Made by a program: the position numbers and the translations under genes | Notes under the pieces: model-generated | What the model was told of the DNA's origin: nothing | Databases searched by the model: none | What the model saw: the letters and a program-made list of their open reading frames with translations, nothing else | Assembly: GCA_025054955.1 (NCBI GenBank) | Contig: JANWZE010000064.1 | Location: 1-35,704 of the forward strand | DNA length: 35,704 bases | Source of the DNA: Blastocatellia bacterium | GTDB lineage: Bacteria; Acidobacteriota; Blastocatellia; HR10; J050 | Direction: 5' to 3' | Shown here: piece after piece, positions 15,250 to 24,459 of the stretch | Numbering within the stretch: position 1 is the stretch's first letter | Layout of the letters: each line of letters opens with the position of its first letter

Positions 15250-18200
15250 TTATCGCTCCTTTCTCGCGGTGTGGTAATTCGGATAGGCTGGCTTCTTGGG
15301 CTTCGGCAGAGGATTCTTCCTGAGCATCTCCATCACCGTTTCCACCGCTTTCTCCAGTTGCGGGTCGCGACCGGCGCGCCACGCCGCCGGATCAAATTCA
15401 ACTTCAATGTCCGGCGCGACGCCTCGATTTTCGACGTCCCACTGACCGTCGGGGCTGTAGAACGCCACGCGCGGCGCTGTGACCTGGCCGCCGTCTATCA
15501 GCGGCGGATAGTCGTAAATGCCGACCAGCCCGCCCCACGTTCGTTTGCCGATCAACGGGCCGATGCCCGCCCGTCGGAACATCCACGGCATCAGGTCGCC
15601 CCCACTGCCGGCATATTCGTTAATGATCATTGCCTTTGGTCCAAAGATGGAGCCAACAGGCGTGGTGAAATCTTCGCCTTCGCGCGTCGTCCAGTAATTC
15701 ATCAACGGTCGCCGCAGGTAATCAATGATGTAATCGGCGGCCGTGCCGCCCCCGTTGAATCGTTCGTCAATGATGGCTCCTTCTTTGTGAATCTGCGAGA
15801 AGTAGTAGCGATTGAAATTGGTGTAACCACCCACAGCCGTATCCGGCAAGTAAACGTAGGCCAGCCGGCCTCCGCTCAGTTGATCCACTTTGCGCCGATT
15901 GTCTTCGATCCACGCCATGTTGCGCAACCCGGCCTCGCTGGCCACCGGCACGACGGTCACATCGCGTGCATTGGCGCCGCCGGGGTCAGGCCCAACTCGA
16001 ATGACAACCTGCTTATCAGCCGTCCCTTCAAAGAAACTGTAGATGTTGTCCGACGCGCGCAGTTCACGCCCGTTCACAGCCAAAAGATACTCGCCAGCCT
16101 GAACGTTGACGCCCGGCTGCGTGAGCGGCGCGCGCAGTTGTGGATTCCAGTTCTCGCCGTTGTAGACGCGAGCAAAGCGGTAGCGCCCGTTCTCGATTTT
16201 ATAATCAGCCCCTAGCAAGCCGCCGCGCACCGACGGCACCGGCGGCAGATCACCGCCGGCAACAAACAAATGTCCCAGCGACAGCTCGCCCAGCATCTCG
16301 ACGAACAAGTAGTTCAGATCAGCCCGATGAGCAATTCCGTCCACGTATGGCCGGTACTTCTGCTCGGCGGCTCTGAGGTCTAGTCCGTGCCAGCCGGGAT
16401 CGTAGACGAAATCGCGCTGAATCCGCCACACTTCACGATACATCTGGTTCCATTCGGCGCGCGGATCAACGCGGATTTCAACCTCGTCCAGTTTGAGCGC
16501 GCCTTCGCCCGGCTTGACCGGCTGCCCTGTGGCGGCGATGACCCATCGCTCGCCCTGCCGATAGAGCATCTTCTCGCCATTGGCTGACAGCTCAAAGGTC
16601 GAAATGCCTTCCAGCATTTTATCCAGCTTGCGTTTCTCCAGCTCAAATTTATGCAGCGTCACCGGCGTCGGACCGAGCAGCGCCGTTATTCCCAGCTCGG
16701 CTTCCAGCAAATAGATTGTCCCGGCTTTTCCGGCGATCATCCCTGTGTAATTCCGCGCCGGGATCGGCAGCGCCAGGATGCGCTGACTGATGTTTTCCAG
16801 GTCAATCGTCACCTTGTCAGGCTCCTTCTTCTCCGCTGGCTTATCAGCGCTGGCAGCCGCGTTCGCAGACCTTTGACCTTCTGACGGCTGTTTCTCTTCA
16901 TCGCTTTCGGGCGCAAGCGGCGACGGCAGGTCTTTCCGCAAAACCACAATGTACGCGCTGCGCGTGACACGGCGATTGAAGCTGGACATGTCAAGCCAGC
17001 CGGTTGTCGGACCGACGTCGGTGCTGGTCGTGAAATAGATGTACTTGCCACTCTTGTCAAACGAGGCGAATCGGGCGTCGCTCATCCCGTCGGTAATCTG
17101 ATAGCTTTTTGCTTCCTCCACTGAATAGACAAACACCGTGCCCAACCGATTCTTCAATTGCTTGGTATAGACGATCCAGCGGCTGTCGGGCGACCAGGCT
17201 GGATCAAACATCCGCCAAGGGTTCTCGTATGTGTTCGTGTCCACTTTGACCGGCGTGCCCTTGTCCAAATCAACGTACCACAGGTTGAGTCGCTTGTCGG
17301 TATAAGCGATCTTCTTGCTGTCAGGCGACCACGTCGGCGAATAGAAGAATGAAGGTGGGTTGCCGAGATTGATTTTTCGCGTTTCGCCCATGCCGCTTTG
17401 ATCGCGCACATGCAACTGATACTCGCCCGATTCATCGGAGAAGTAAGCGATCCATTTACCGTCAGGCGACCACGCAGGATCACGCTCGGCCACGCCGGGC
17501 GTGTTGGTCAGATTGCGCGCGTTTCCCTTCTCGGCGGGCACGGTCACGATCTCGCCACGCGCCTCGAACACGGCGCGCGCGCCGGTGGGCGAGAGTCCAG
17601 CAGAAACGATCCGGTTGGTGAGCTTCTCGAAGCGCGGTCGCACGCTGAGCACATCGCCGGCCACCTGGATATTGAGTCTCTTGGTTTGTCCACTGCTCAG
17701 ATCGAACAGATGCAGCGAACCGAATTGTTCATAGATGATGGCTCCCGGACCGGCGGACGCCGATTTAATGTCCAGCCCATCGTTGCGAATGACCTGTGTG
17801 ACTCTCTTTGTGGCTGTGTCATAGGCAAACAACGTCACCGGCCCATTGCGGTCTGAGAGGAAGTAAATTCGATTGCCGATCCACATCGGGTTGAAGTCGT
17901 TGGAATTCTCGCGCGGGATCTTCTCGATGGTTGAGTCGGCTAATTTGGCAATCCAGATGGGCGTGGTCATGCCACCACGATAGCGTTTCCACGCTTGGAA
18001 GAATTGTCCCTCACCGGGAAACGGCTCACGCGCAATCGGCAGATAGGCGAGCCGCGAGCCATCGGGCGAATACGCGCCTTCTTCAGCCATCGGCAGCGGC
18101 AGCTCGGTCGGGAATCCGCCCTCCAACGGCATGGTGAACAAACGACTGAAACGCGGCGAGTGACTATTGCGATTTGATCGGAAGAGCACCTGCTTTCCAT

Positions 18201-18555
18201 CAGGCGTCCAGCCGACCACCACATCCGCTTCCGGATGATAGGTCAACCGACGAGGAACGCCGCCCGTGGCCGGAACTATGTACACATCCACGTTGCCTTC
18301 ATACTCTCCGGTGAAAGCGATCATTTGGCCATCGGGAGAGAAGTGCGGCCGGGTCTCCAGGCCGGCACCGGTCGTCAACCGTTGGGCCTGCCCGCCGTCT
18401 CGTCCGACAATCCACAAATCGCCGGCAAAGGCAAAGACAATATGTGTCCGACTCAGCGTCGGCTGTTGCAGCAACAACGGCTTTTCTGCCTGCCCAAAGC
18501 CAACGCCGATGACTATCAGCACGAGGCAAATCGTCAACACGCTTGGTCTGATCAT
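15250..18555 (-). CDS. Tricorn-type S41 protease with WD40-like propeller
   Basis: I use the ATG at 18555 because GGAGA lies 5 bases upstream. An in-frame ATG at 18573 would add 6 residues and lacks such a site. The 1101-aa product has a signal peptide (MIRPSVLTICLVLIVIGVGFGQA). WD40-like PD40 repeats follow, with recurring WSPDGKWIAY, FSPDGQMIAF and WSPDSKKIAY. A low-complexity stretch (SEGQRSANAAASADKPAEKKEPDK) comes next. The C1 domain, a PDZ-like region and the S41 catalytic core end the protein, with SLGHLFVAGGD, VYLPDTAVGG, DERFNGGG, NEYAGSGGD (probable catalytic Ser near residue 984) and VENRGVAPDIEVE. Tricorn-like proteases degrade oligopeptides. The signal peptide places this one outside the cytoplasm. 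It leads the operon with the serine hydrolase. Confidence 0.9.
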   Translation of the reverse strand: MIRPSVLTICLVLIVIGVGFGQAEKPLLLQQPTLSRTHIVFAFAGDLWIVGRDGGQAQRLTTGAGLETRPHFSPDGQMIAFTGEYEGNVDVYIVPATGGVPRRLTYHPEADVVVGWTPDGKQVLFRSNRNSHSPRFSRLFTMPLEGGFPTELPLPMAEEGAYSPDGSRLAYLPIAREPFPGEGQFFQAWKRYRGGMTTPIWIAKLADSTIEKIPRENSNDFNPMWIGNRIYFLSDRNGPVTLFAYDTATKRVTQVIRNDGLDIKSASAGPGAIIYEQFGSLHLFDLSSGQTKRLNIQVAGDVLSVRPRFEKLTNRIVSAGLSPTGARAVFEARGEIVTVPAEKGNARNLTNTPGVAERDPAWSPDGKWIAYFSDESGEYQLHVRDQSGMGETRKINLGNPPSFFYSPTWSPDSKKIAYTDKRLNLWYVDLDKGTPVKVDTNTYENPWRMFDPAWSPDSRWIVYTKQLKNRLGTVFVYSVEEAKSYQITDGMSDARFASFDKSGKYIYFTTSTDVGPTTGWLDMSSFNRRVTRSAYIVVLRKDLPSPLAPESDEEKQPSEGQRSANAAASADKPAEKKEPDKVTIDLENISQRILALPIPARNYTGMIAGKAGTIYLLEAELGITALLGPTPVTLHKFELEKRKLDKMLEGISTFELSANGEKMLYRQGERWVIAATGQPVKPGEGALKLDEVEIRVDPRAEWNQMYREVWRIQRDFVYDPGWHGLDLRAAEQKYRPYVDGIAHRADLNYLFVEMLGELSLGHLFVAGGDLPPVPSVRGGLLGADYKIENGRYRFARVYNGENWNPQLRAPLTQPGVNVQAGEYLLAVNGRELRASDNIYSFFEGTADKQVVIRVGPDPGGANARDVTVVPVASEAGLRNMAWIEDNRRKVDQLSGGRLAYVYLPDTAVGGYTNFNRYYFSQIHKEGAIIDERFNGGGTAADYIIDYLRRPLMNYWTTREGEDFTTPVGSIFGPKAMIINEYAGSGGDLMPWMFRRAGIGPLIGKRTWGGLVGIYDYPPLIDGGQVTAPRVAFYSPDGQWDVENRGVAPDIEVEFDPAAWRAGRDPQLEKAVETVMEMLRKNPLPKPKKPAYPNYHTARKER

Positions 18556-18586
18556 TTCCGTCTCCTCTCTCATGATTCAATGTAGG

Positions 18587-18640
18587 CTGGGAGCGCCCGC
18601 CTCTAGCGTGCTTAGCGCAGACTACAGGCGTAGGCTCCCA
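18587..18640. repeat. Short palindromic repeat related to the MITE interior
   Basis: GGCTGGGAGCGCCCGCCTCTAGCGTGC reads as a variant, on the opposite strand, of the GCACGCTGGAAGCGTGCGCTCCCAG block at 29779-29824. The right end GGCGTAGGCTCCCAC pairs loosely with the left end. It fills most of the upstream region of the tricorn gene. Confidence 0.4.
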
Positions 18641-18736
18641 CAACCATTTTGCTAACAACCACCTCCCGTTTTGAATGAAGTGAGAGGTTTAGAGGGTGAA
18701 GCTGTGTCACTTGGCAAGCATAGGTCAACAAACTGA

Positions 18737-18756
18737 GGGCTCCCCAGCGGGAGCCC
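18737..18756 (-). terminator. Hairpin downstream of the second receptor gene
   Basis: GGGCTCCC and GGGAGCCC form a perfect 8-bp GC-rich stem with a CAGC tetraloop. It lies about 70 bases after the receptor stop (18826) and before the tricorn gene. The following T-rich stretch on the - strand is weak (TCAGTTTGTTGACC), so termination efficiency is uncertain. Nothing else is recognised in 18641-18736. Confidence 0.5.
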
Positions 18757-18825
18757 CCAACAAGGACGTCTCAACGACATTGTGTTAGTCTTTGCCTGTA
18801 GGCCTGCGTTCGTGATTGCACGGTG

Positions 18826-21800
18826 CTACCACTCGACACGGAAGCCGAACTGAATAGCCCGTGGTTCATTAAATTGATCGCTGAGGACGCCGAAGGCCGT
18901 CGGATTGAGCAAGCTCAATGTCGGGTCGGCGAACTCGACTCGATTGAAGATGTTCAAAAAGTCGAATGAAAAGACAGTCCGAACGTTCTCGGTGATGTTG
19001 GTCTTTTTACCGAGTGAGAAATCCAGGTTCCATCGCGGCAAGCCCCGCAGCACGCCACGAGCCTGGCGTCCGTCTTCGCTGATGCGGATTCGACGGAAGC
19101 TGTTGAACGCGGCTTCGGGGTTGGCAAACAGGTTCAGACCGGAGCCACCTCGCGCCGGATCGCTCGCTGTGCCGATACCATTGGAACCAGCGACGCCTGA
19201 TTGCACTTCGTTGGGGAAGTCAGGCTTGCGCAGCGGGATGGCTCCGGCCGCCGGTGAGAAGTTCAACGGGTCACCGCCCCAGACCTGATTGCTTTGCCCG
19301 ACCGTCAGCGGCAAACCACTATTGGCCGTGTAAACCCCTGAAACGTACCAGCCGCCGACGAGCTTATCCAGCGCCGCCCCTGTGTTCCAGTAGCGACCAC
19401 GACCGAATGGTAGGTCGTACAACCAAAGCGCGTTGAAAACATGACGCCGGTCAAAGTAGCTTGGCCCGTAGTCAATGTCCGGATCATAGGCTGAAGAGTA
19501 GGTCTGAATGAAGTTTTGGGTGACCCCAATCTGATCGAGTGCCTTCGACAGTGTGTAGTTCAGATCGAAGCTCAACCCTTGTGAGAACCGCTTGCGCAAC
19601 GTAACGAAGAACGAATGATAGTTAGAGCGACCGCCATCAGTGCGCATCCAGATGTCCAGGACTTGCAGGTTGGTTATCGGCGGTCGGCCAGCAGTCAACC
19701 GCGAGATTTGAATCGAAGTCCACAGGTCGTTGAGCAACCCATCGCGGAAAGCAGCCGTCTGCGACGTAGCGAGGTTCACCGTGCCGCCTGTGCCCAGTTG
19801 ATTTTCAAACCAGGGCTGCGGCGTCACTGCGCTGGGCGCCACGCCGGCACGAAGTTGCCCGGCTACGGCATCAAATGCCTGCGCTAAGGTCTGGCCTGAT
19901 GCCGCATCTTTCATGAAGAACGGCACTGCGCTGATCTGCACGTTCTGGTTCAGATTGCGCCCCAGCCGACCAGCATACCCAAGCTCCACCAGCAAGTCGC
20001 CCGGCAGCTCTCGCTGGATAGTGAAGTCAAAGCTGTGGGAACGACCCACGGTGATGTCCGGGTCTACCTGGAAAGAGAGTAGTTCGCCAAACACCGGTGA
20101 GGGCACAACCGGCGCGGTGACTGCCGGAAATGGAGGGATGGGAGCCGGACCGTCCACACCGATGCGGAAGGCATTAGCAGGCTCGTTGGCGTTGGCGCAC
20201 TGACCGCCGATGCGTGGCCCGCGGCAGTTAATCGTCTGCGCAAAGCCCACACCCAGAAGCGGAATGATGACCGTTTGGACCGTGTTCAACCGATCGAAGA
20301 GAATTGAGTAGCCGCCTCGCAAGACCGTCTTGCGATCGCCAAACAACCGACCCCACAGGCCGCTGTCAAATGAGGGATTCCAAGCGACGGCTGCGCGCGG
20401 GCCGATGTTCTTCCAATCAATGTCGAAGATGCGGCTACGACTGGAATTGGCAATCGGCTGGTAGGCCAGTTCTGGATTGAAGATGTTGCCTGCTTCAGCC
20501 GCTCGTCGCCGCGCGGCCAAGTATCCTGCCGAGGTGATGATTTCACCGCTGGCTCGATCAATGAGGAACGTCTGCCGGTCTTCTTTCTCCTTGGGCGGTG
20601 TCTGCCACTGATAGGTCACCCCGTAGGTCAACGTCAGCGATGGACGCGCGCGCCAGATGCTGCTGAAGTAGAACTCAAAGGCTTGGACGCTGGCGTCCAC
20701 TTCTAGCGGCGTGCCCAGCGGCTTTGGCTTCAGTTGACCGTCACGCACGGCCATGATGCTCACGTTATCAATGATCCCGAGCATGCCTGCATAGAGCCGA
20801 TTCCAGCGCGTCACGTCGCCGGCCTGCAGGCAGTTGGTTGTGAGCGTGCCTGTGCAACTGGGCGGACGATTGGTCGCCGGAATCGTGACGGCAGGTCCAT
20901 CGTCTAACTCTGCGACCAGTGAGGCGAGCGAGCCAACGACTTTGTCATCGCGCAAATGATAAAGGTCCAGATAGCGCCAACTGCCGCCAAACTGGAACGT
21001 GTGACGACCCTTGACCCACGTGGCATTATCAACAAGCTGCGTCACGCGATCATTGACGCCCTGCGTGCGGGCCAGTTGCGCGTGGATGTCAATCGGCTCT
21101 GATACAAGTCCACCGAAGCTCGGATGGCCAGCCACCTGCAAGGCCACGTTCGTGCCCGGTACCTGCGGGAAGGGCGAAGCCCGCTGCAACCACCAGAAAT
21201 TGCGCTGCCAGGAGAAGCGCAATTCGTTCGTCAGCAGCGGCGTCAGTTGTCCTGTCAGGCCAGCCACCATGAAGCGTGGCTGCACCGGAACTTTGGCCAG
21301 CGATGCCGGCTGCCCGAGCGTGTTGCCTTGAAGCAGGCCGCCAATATCCAGTTGCGTCGTGGAATTCGACGTCTGGCGGCTATAGCGAAAGCTGCCGTCA
21401 AACCGCCACCTGTCGGTGAAGTTGTGATCGAGCCGCACGACCGCGAAGTCGTTGTTGACGGAGGCATCGGCTGTGGATCGAAAACCGATGGTGTTCAGTC
21501 CGTCGCCAAGCGTGGGATCATTGCCCGCCGGCAGCTTGTTCCACAACTCTCGCACCACTGGATTCAAACCGACGCGACGCGGATCGCACAGATCAGAATT
21601 GGTCGGGCCGCACAATGTCGAATTAGCCAGATTGTAACTGACGACATTGCCGCTGGCATCGCGGAAACGCAAGATGCCCGCCCGCAGCGAATCAGTGGGT
21701 ACAATGCGGTTGATGTCCACCGCCCGCGGAAATCGCCGACCTTCATAATGGCCAAAAATGAACGTCCGATCCTTCCACAACGGACCGCTGCCGGAAAATC

Positions 21801-22710
21801 CAAAGCGATTGTCTTTCAAATCTGGTTCAGGAACATTTGGGCGACCCGTGACGGGATTGCGCCCGGCTCGGTTGCGCGTCCAGGTATTGGCGTTCAAGTT
21901 GTCATTCTGATGGTACCAATAGGCCGAGCCGTGAAATGCATTTGTGCCCCGCTTGGTCACAAACGTGATCTGGCCGCCTGACGAGCGCCCGAACGTCGCG
22001 TTCGGGTTGGTCGTGCCGACGCGGAATTCCTCCACACTTTCGACCGGCACGGGGATGATCGGCTCCGGACCGCCGCCCAGCGGCCTAGCAGGGTGAGTCC
22101 CGACTGTGTTATCGGTGGCGTCAGCGCCATCGAGCGAAAACGTATTCTGATCGCTACGCGCCCCGGCGACCTGGCCGCCCACATTATCATTCACCCCGAC
22201 ACCGCGAAACGGCATCGTCAACGGCTGGAGAAGATAAACACTGACGGCGCTGCGATTGGGATTAGGCAGCCGCAGCAGCCGCTCGCCCTCAATGACATTA
22301 CCGACGGTGGCATCCACTCGTTGCAATTCAACGCCTGCGCCGGCTGTCAATTCCACCACTTCGGTGACGGCACCCGGCTCAAGCGTAAAGTTCACGGTGT
22401 AGGCTTTGGCCACATCCACTTTCAGCGATGGAACGACGCCTTGCCGAAAGCCGGCCATGCTCACCGTGATTTTGTAGACGCCTGGAACCACATTGACAAA
22501 CGTGTATTGGCCCGCCGCGTTCGTCTCCACGCTGCGGACAGCGTTGGTTGATGTGTCAAGCAACTCAACCTTCGCACCGACCACGACAGCGTCAGCCGGG
22601 TCTGTGATGACGCCTGTGACCGTCGCGGTCGCCGCCGTCTGGGCCGCAACCGTGGGCGCCAGCGCCAAGACGAGGCCTACACAGAAGAAAGCCAGAGTTA
22701 GACGATTCAT
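18826..22710 (-). CDS. Second Oar-like TonB-dependent receptor
   Basis: The ATG at 22710 is preferred because GGAGGTGA lies 5 bases upstream and a clean signal peptide follows (MNRLTLAFFCVGLVLALAPTVAAQ). The open frame itself runs 22 codons further upstream. The 1294-aa protein has a carboxypeptidase-regulatory-like domain (about 27-110; VTGVITDPADAVVVGAKVEL), a plug domain (LLRLPNPNRSAVSVYLLQP, FSLDGADATDNTV, NATFGRSSGGQITFVTKRG) and a very long barrel ending in AIQFGFRVEW with a terminal aromatic residue. It is about 260 residues longer than the first receptor, mainly in barrel loops. Transport substrate is unknown. It is divergent from an RpiR/SIS regulator, which may control it and hint at a sugar-derived signal. 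Confidence 0.9.
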   Translation of the reverse strand: MNRLTLAFFCVGLVLALAPTVAAQTAATATVTGVITDPADAVVVGAKVELLDTSTNAVRSVETNAAGQYTFVNVVPGVYKITVSMAGFRQGVVPSLKVDVAKAYTVNFTLEPGAVTEVVELTAGAGVELQRVDATVGNVIEGERLLRLPNPNRSAVSVYLLQPLTMPFRGVGVNDNVGGQVAGARSDQNTFSLDGADATDNTVGTHPARPLGGGPEPIIPVPVESVEEFRVGTTNPNATFGRSSGGQITFVTKRGTNAFHGSAYWYHQNDNLNANTWTRNRAGRNPVTGRPNVPEPDLKDNRFGFSGSGPLWKDRTFIFGHYEGRRFPRAVDINRIVPTDSLRAGILRFRDASGNVVSYNLANSTLCGPTNSDLCDPRRVGLNPVVRELWNKLPAGNDPTLGDGLNTIGFRSTADASVNNDFAVVRLDHNFTDRWRFDGSFRYSRQTSNSTTQLDIGGLLQGNTLGQPASLAKVPVQPRFMVAGLTGQLTPLLTNELRFSWQRNFWWLQRASPFPQVPGTNVALQVAGHPSFGGLVSEPIDIHAQLARTQGVNDRVTQLVDNATWVKGRHTFQFGGSWRYLDLYHLRDDKVVGSLASLVAELDDGPAVTIPATNRPPSCTGTLTTNCLQAGDVTRWNRLYAGMLGIIDNVSIMAVRDGQLKPKPLGTPLEVDASVQAFEFYFSSIWRARPSLTLTYGVTYQWQTPPKEKEDRQTFLIDRASGEIITSAGYLAARRRAAEAGNIFNPELAYQPIANSSRSRIFDIDWKNIGPRAAVAWNPSFDSGLWGRLFGDRKTVLRGGYSILFDRLNTVQTVIIPLLGVGFAQTINCRGPRIGGQCANANEPANAFRIGVDGPAPIPPFPAVTAPVVPSPVFGELLSFQVDPDITVGRSHSFDFTIQRELPGDLLVELGYAGRLGRNLNQNVQISAVPFFMKDAASGQTLAQAFDAVAGQLRAGVAPSAVTPQPWFENQLGTGGTVNLATSQTAAFRDGLLNDLWTSIQISRLTAGRPPITNLQVLDIWMRTDGGRSNYHSFFVTLRKRFSQGLSFDLNYTLSKALDQIGVTQNFIQTYSSAYDPDIDYGPSYFDRRHVFNALWLYDLPFGRGRYWNTGAALDKLVGGWYVSGVYTANSGLPLTVGQSNQVWGGDPLNFSPAAGAIPLRKPDFPNEVQSGVAGSNGIGTASDPARGGSGLNLFANPEAAFNSFRRIRISEDGRQARGVLRGLPRWNLDFSLGKKTNITENVRTVFSFDFLNIFNRVEFADPTLSLLNPTAFGVLSDQFNEPRAIQFGFRVEW

Positions 22711-22815
22711 AGCAGTCACCTCCAATGCTGAATTCGGCGTCTTCGCATGACGCGCTGTGTTTGTTTCCCTGGTCATGTTTAACTCGAATCAACCGCTCGT
22801 ATTGAGTTCAGCGTA

Positions 22816-22844
22816 GGTGTACAACAGATGTTGCAAGAAGTCAA
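22816..22844 (-). promoter_or_regulatory. Candidate promoter of the second receptor gene
   Basis: On the - strand TTGACT (22844-22839) and TACACC (22821-22816) are 17 bases apart. Transcription would start near 22809, about 100 bases before the ATG at 22710. The -35 box lies inside the palindrome at 22831-22865, so a protein bound there would block or shape RNA polymerase access. The -10 box is weak. Confidence 0.4.
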
Positions 22845-22865
22845 GTAAATAAACGCTTGTTGCAA
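22831..22865. promoter_or_regulatory. Candidate operator in the receptor/RpiR divergent promoter
   Basis: TTGCAAGAAG (22831-22840) and CTTGTTGCAA (22856-22865) are inverted copies differing at one base, with a 15-base AT-rich centre. A further small palindrome, CAACA-GA-TGTTG, lies at 22822-22833. The site overlaps the likely -35 box of the receptor gene and lies about 63 bases before the likely start of the regulator. That fits autoregulation and control of the receptor by the RpiR protein. Assignment to this regulator is inference from position. Confidence 0.45.
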
Positions 22866-22927
22866 TGGCGCTCTTGAGTTTCTCGCCCATTCTGCCCTAC
22901 AATCGGCCTTCTGCGATGGGGATCTCT

Positions 22928-23878
22928 ATGAAACAGAAGCAGCTCACCAATGGTGAAAACCATTTAGCCGTTCCGCCGACGCCGCTGGAAGCGCGCTTCG
23001 CTCAGGCGCGAGCCCGGCTCTCGCCACGCCGGCAGGAGCTCCTGCGCTCCATTCTGGAGACGCCTGACGAGACATTTTATCTCTCTTCACGCGAGCTGGC
23101 CCAGAAGTATAACGTGGATGCTGCCACCATCGTGCGCGTCATTCAGGCGCTTGGCTATGACCGATTCGCTGAATTCATGGCCGATCTTCGGCAACACTTC
23201 ATGATGCGGATGACCCCCTATACCATCATGCGGACGGCTGCCCAAGAGAAACGAAGTGTGGCCGATCACATCCGGTATAGCTTGGAACGCGACCTGGAGA
23301 ACCTCGATCATCTCAGGCAAAGCCTGAACACAGCGCATGTCGAAGACCTCGCTCGGCGCATTCACCGGTCGCGACGGATCATGGTGGTCGGTGTGGATTT
23401 CGCCGCGTCGCTGGCTTGCTGCCTGGCCTACGGCCTGACGGCGCTGGGGTTCGATGCGGAGGCGCCGGTGGGGAGCACCGGCAATCTTCAATACCGCGTC
23501 CGGCTCCTAACCAAACACGATCTGCTGATCGCCATTAGCTTCCGGCGATGCCTCAGAGTCACCGTAGATGCTGTGCGCCAAGCTCGCGAGCAGGGCGTAC
23601 CGACGGTTGGCATCACCGACCACAGCACGACGCCGCTGGCTCGCTATTGCGATACTTATCTGCTGGCTTCGATTACAAGCCCGTCATTCACCGGCTCCTA
23701 TGTCGCGCCAATGGGGCTCATCAACGCCATCTTCGTCGCCTGCGCTCATGTCAAACCGAAACGCTCGTTGGCGGCGCTTCGTCCGACTGAACAAGACTAC
23801 CGATCCGGCTCACGCTGGTATTATGAACCTCGTAGTAATGAGACGACGGTGAAGACAAATCAGTCAAAAAGAGAATAA
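22928..23878 (+). CDS. RpiR/MurR-family transcriptional regulator with SIS domain
   Basis: With the ATG at 22928 (weak GGGGAT site just upstream) the product is 316 aa, the usual size. An open frame exists from 22865, but that would run through the candidate operator. The N-terminal helix-turn-helix domain (about 20-95) has the family pattern LSPRRQELLRSILETPDE, YLSSRELAQKYNVDAATIVR and LGYDRFAEFMADL. The SIS sugar-phosphate-binding domain (about 130-285) shows RIMVVGVDFAASLA, LLIAISFRRCLRVTVDA and GVPTVGITDHSTTPLARY. Family members sense phosphorylated sugars or cell-wall sugars and repress or activate nearby genes. Its divergent neighbour is the second Oar-like receptor, the most likely target. 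Confidence 0.88.
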   Translation: MKQKQLTNGENHLAVPPTPLEARFAQARARLSPRRQELLRSILETPDETFYLSSRELAQKYNVDAATIVRVIQALGYDRFAEFMADLRQHFMMRMTPYTIMRTAAQEKRSVADHIRYSLERDLENLDHLRQSLNTAHVEDLARRIHRSRRIMVVGVDFAASLACCLAYGLTALGFDAEAPVGSTGNLQYRVRLLTKHDLLIAISFRRCLRVTVDAVRQAREQGVPTVGITDHSTTPLARYCDTYLLASITSPSFTGSYVAPMGLINAIFVACAHVKPKRSLAALRPTEQDYRSGSRWYYEPRSNETTVKTNQSKRE

Positions 23879-24117
23879 CACGCACGGAAGCATCTGTTCT
23901 CGCGTTTTCTCTGGGGCCGCACACCAGCATGTTCGATTTGCTAATGGTCATGCGCCGCCTCTGGGACGCGGTTCGCGGAGAAAACCGGCGAGCGAAAATT
24001 CAGACTCGCGTTATCATGCAGGGGATTGTCGAACACCTTTTTACACCCATCCTCATCGAGGGTCTCATCGAACGTCGCGAGGAATGACGGCAGCAACTTG
24101 GCCCATGAAAGCGATGC

Positions 24118-24454
24118 TGGACGCCCTGCGATGTATCGCAAGGCGGCAAGCATTACAACATTCGCTCTGAATCGCCGACAGGAGATAAGCGATTCATTCA
24201 AGTGAAAGGGCGGGCGCAATCGGGCGCGAGCATTCTCACTGCTGCTGCAGCCGACAAACTCTGACAATCAGATGACTGCGCCTTTCGTTCCATCGTCACC
24301 GTCGGCAAAGGTGAGCGTCTGCGCCCGTGCATTATCCAGAACGCAATGGCACGCCTGTCACCCCCAAAAGTACTACCGGCAGGTGCAATGTCTAGTTGAT
24401 CAGAAAGATTGGCAGAACGAATGTGAGCAAGTGTACGATATGGCAGAGGATTGA
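24118..24454 (+). pseudogene. Decayed C-terminus of a DUF3883-containing helicase-like protein
   Basis: One frame reads TPCDVSQGGKHYNIRSESPTG in part, then KRFIQVKGRAQSGASILT up to a TGA at 24262. This matches the DUF3883 pattern (YDIRS..G..RFIEVKGRA.SG), a nuclease-like domain at the end of many Snf2-type and other helicases. The similarity resumes after the stop (RLRPCIIQNAMARLSP) and, after a frame change, in YYRQVQCLVDQKDW to a stop at 24454. At least one stop and one frameshift make it a pseudogene. Nothing recognisable of the helicase domains remains in 23879-24117, only a short unassigned frame. It ends 5 bases before the ATPase gene. Confidence 0.6.
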
Positions 24455-24459
24455 TAAGC

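Noticed and set aside
21124-21981. 285-aa plus-strand open frame
   Set aside because: Antisense shadow of the second receptor, with no domain features.
23941-24267. 108-aa minus-strand frame upstream of the ATPase
   Set aside because: The plus strand of the same region shows a convincing decayed DUF3883 motif. The minus frame has no recognisable features.
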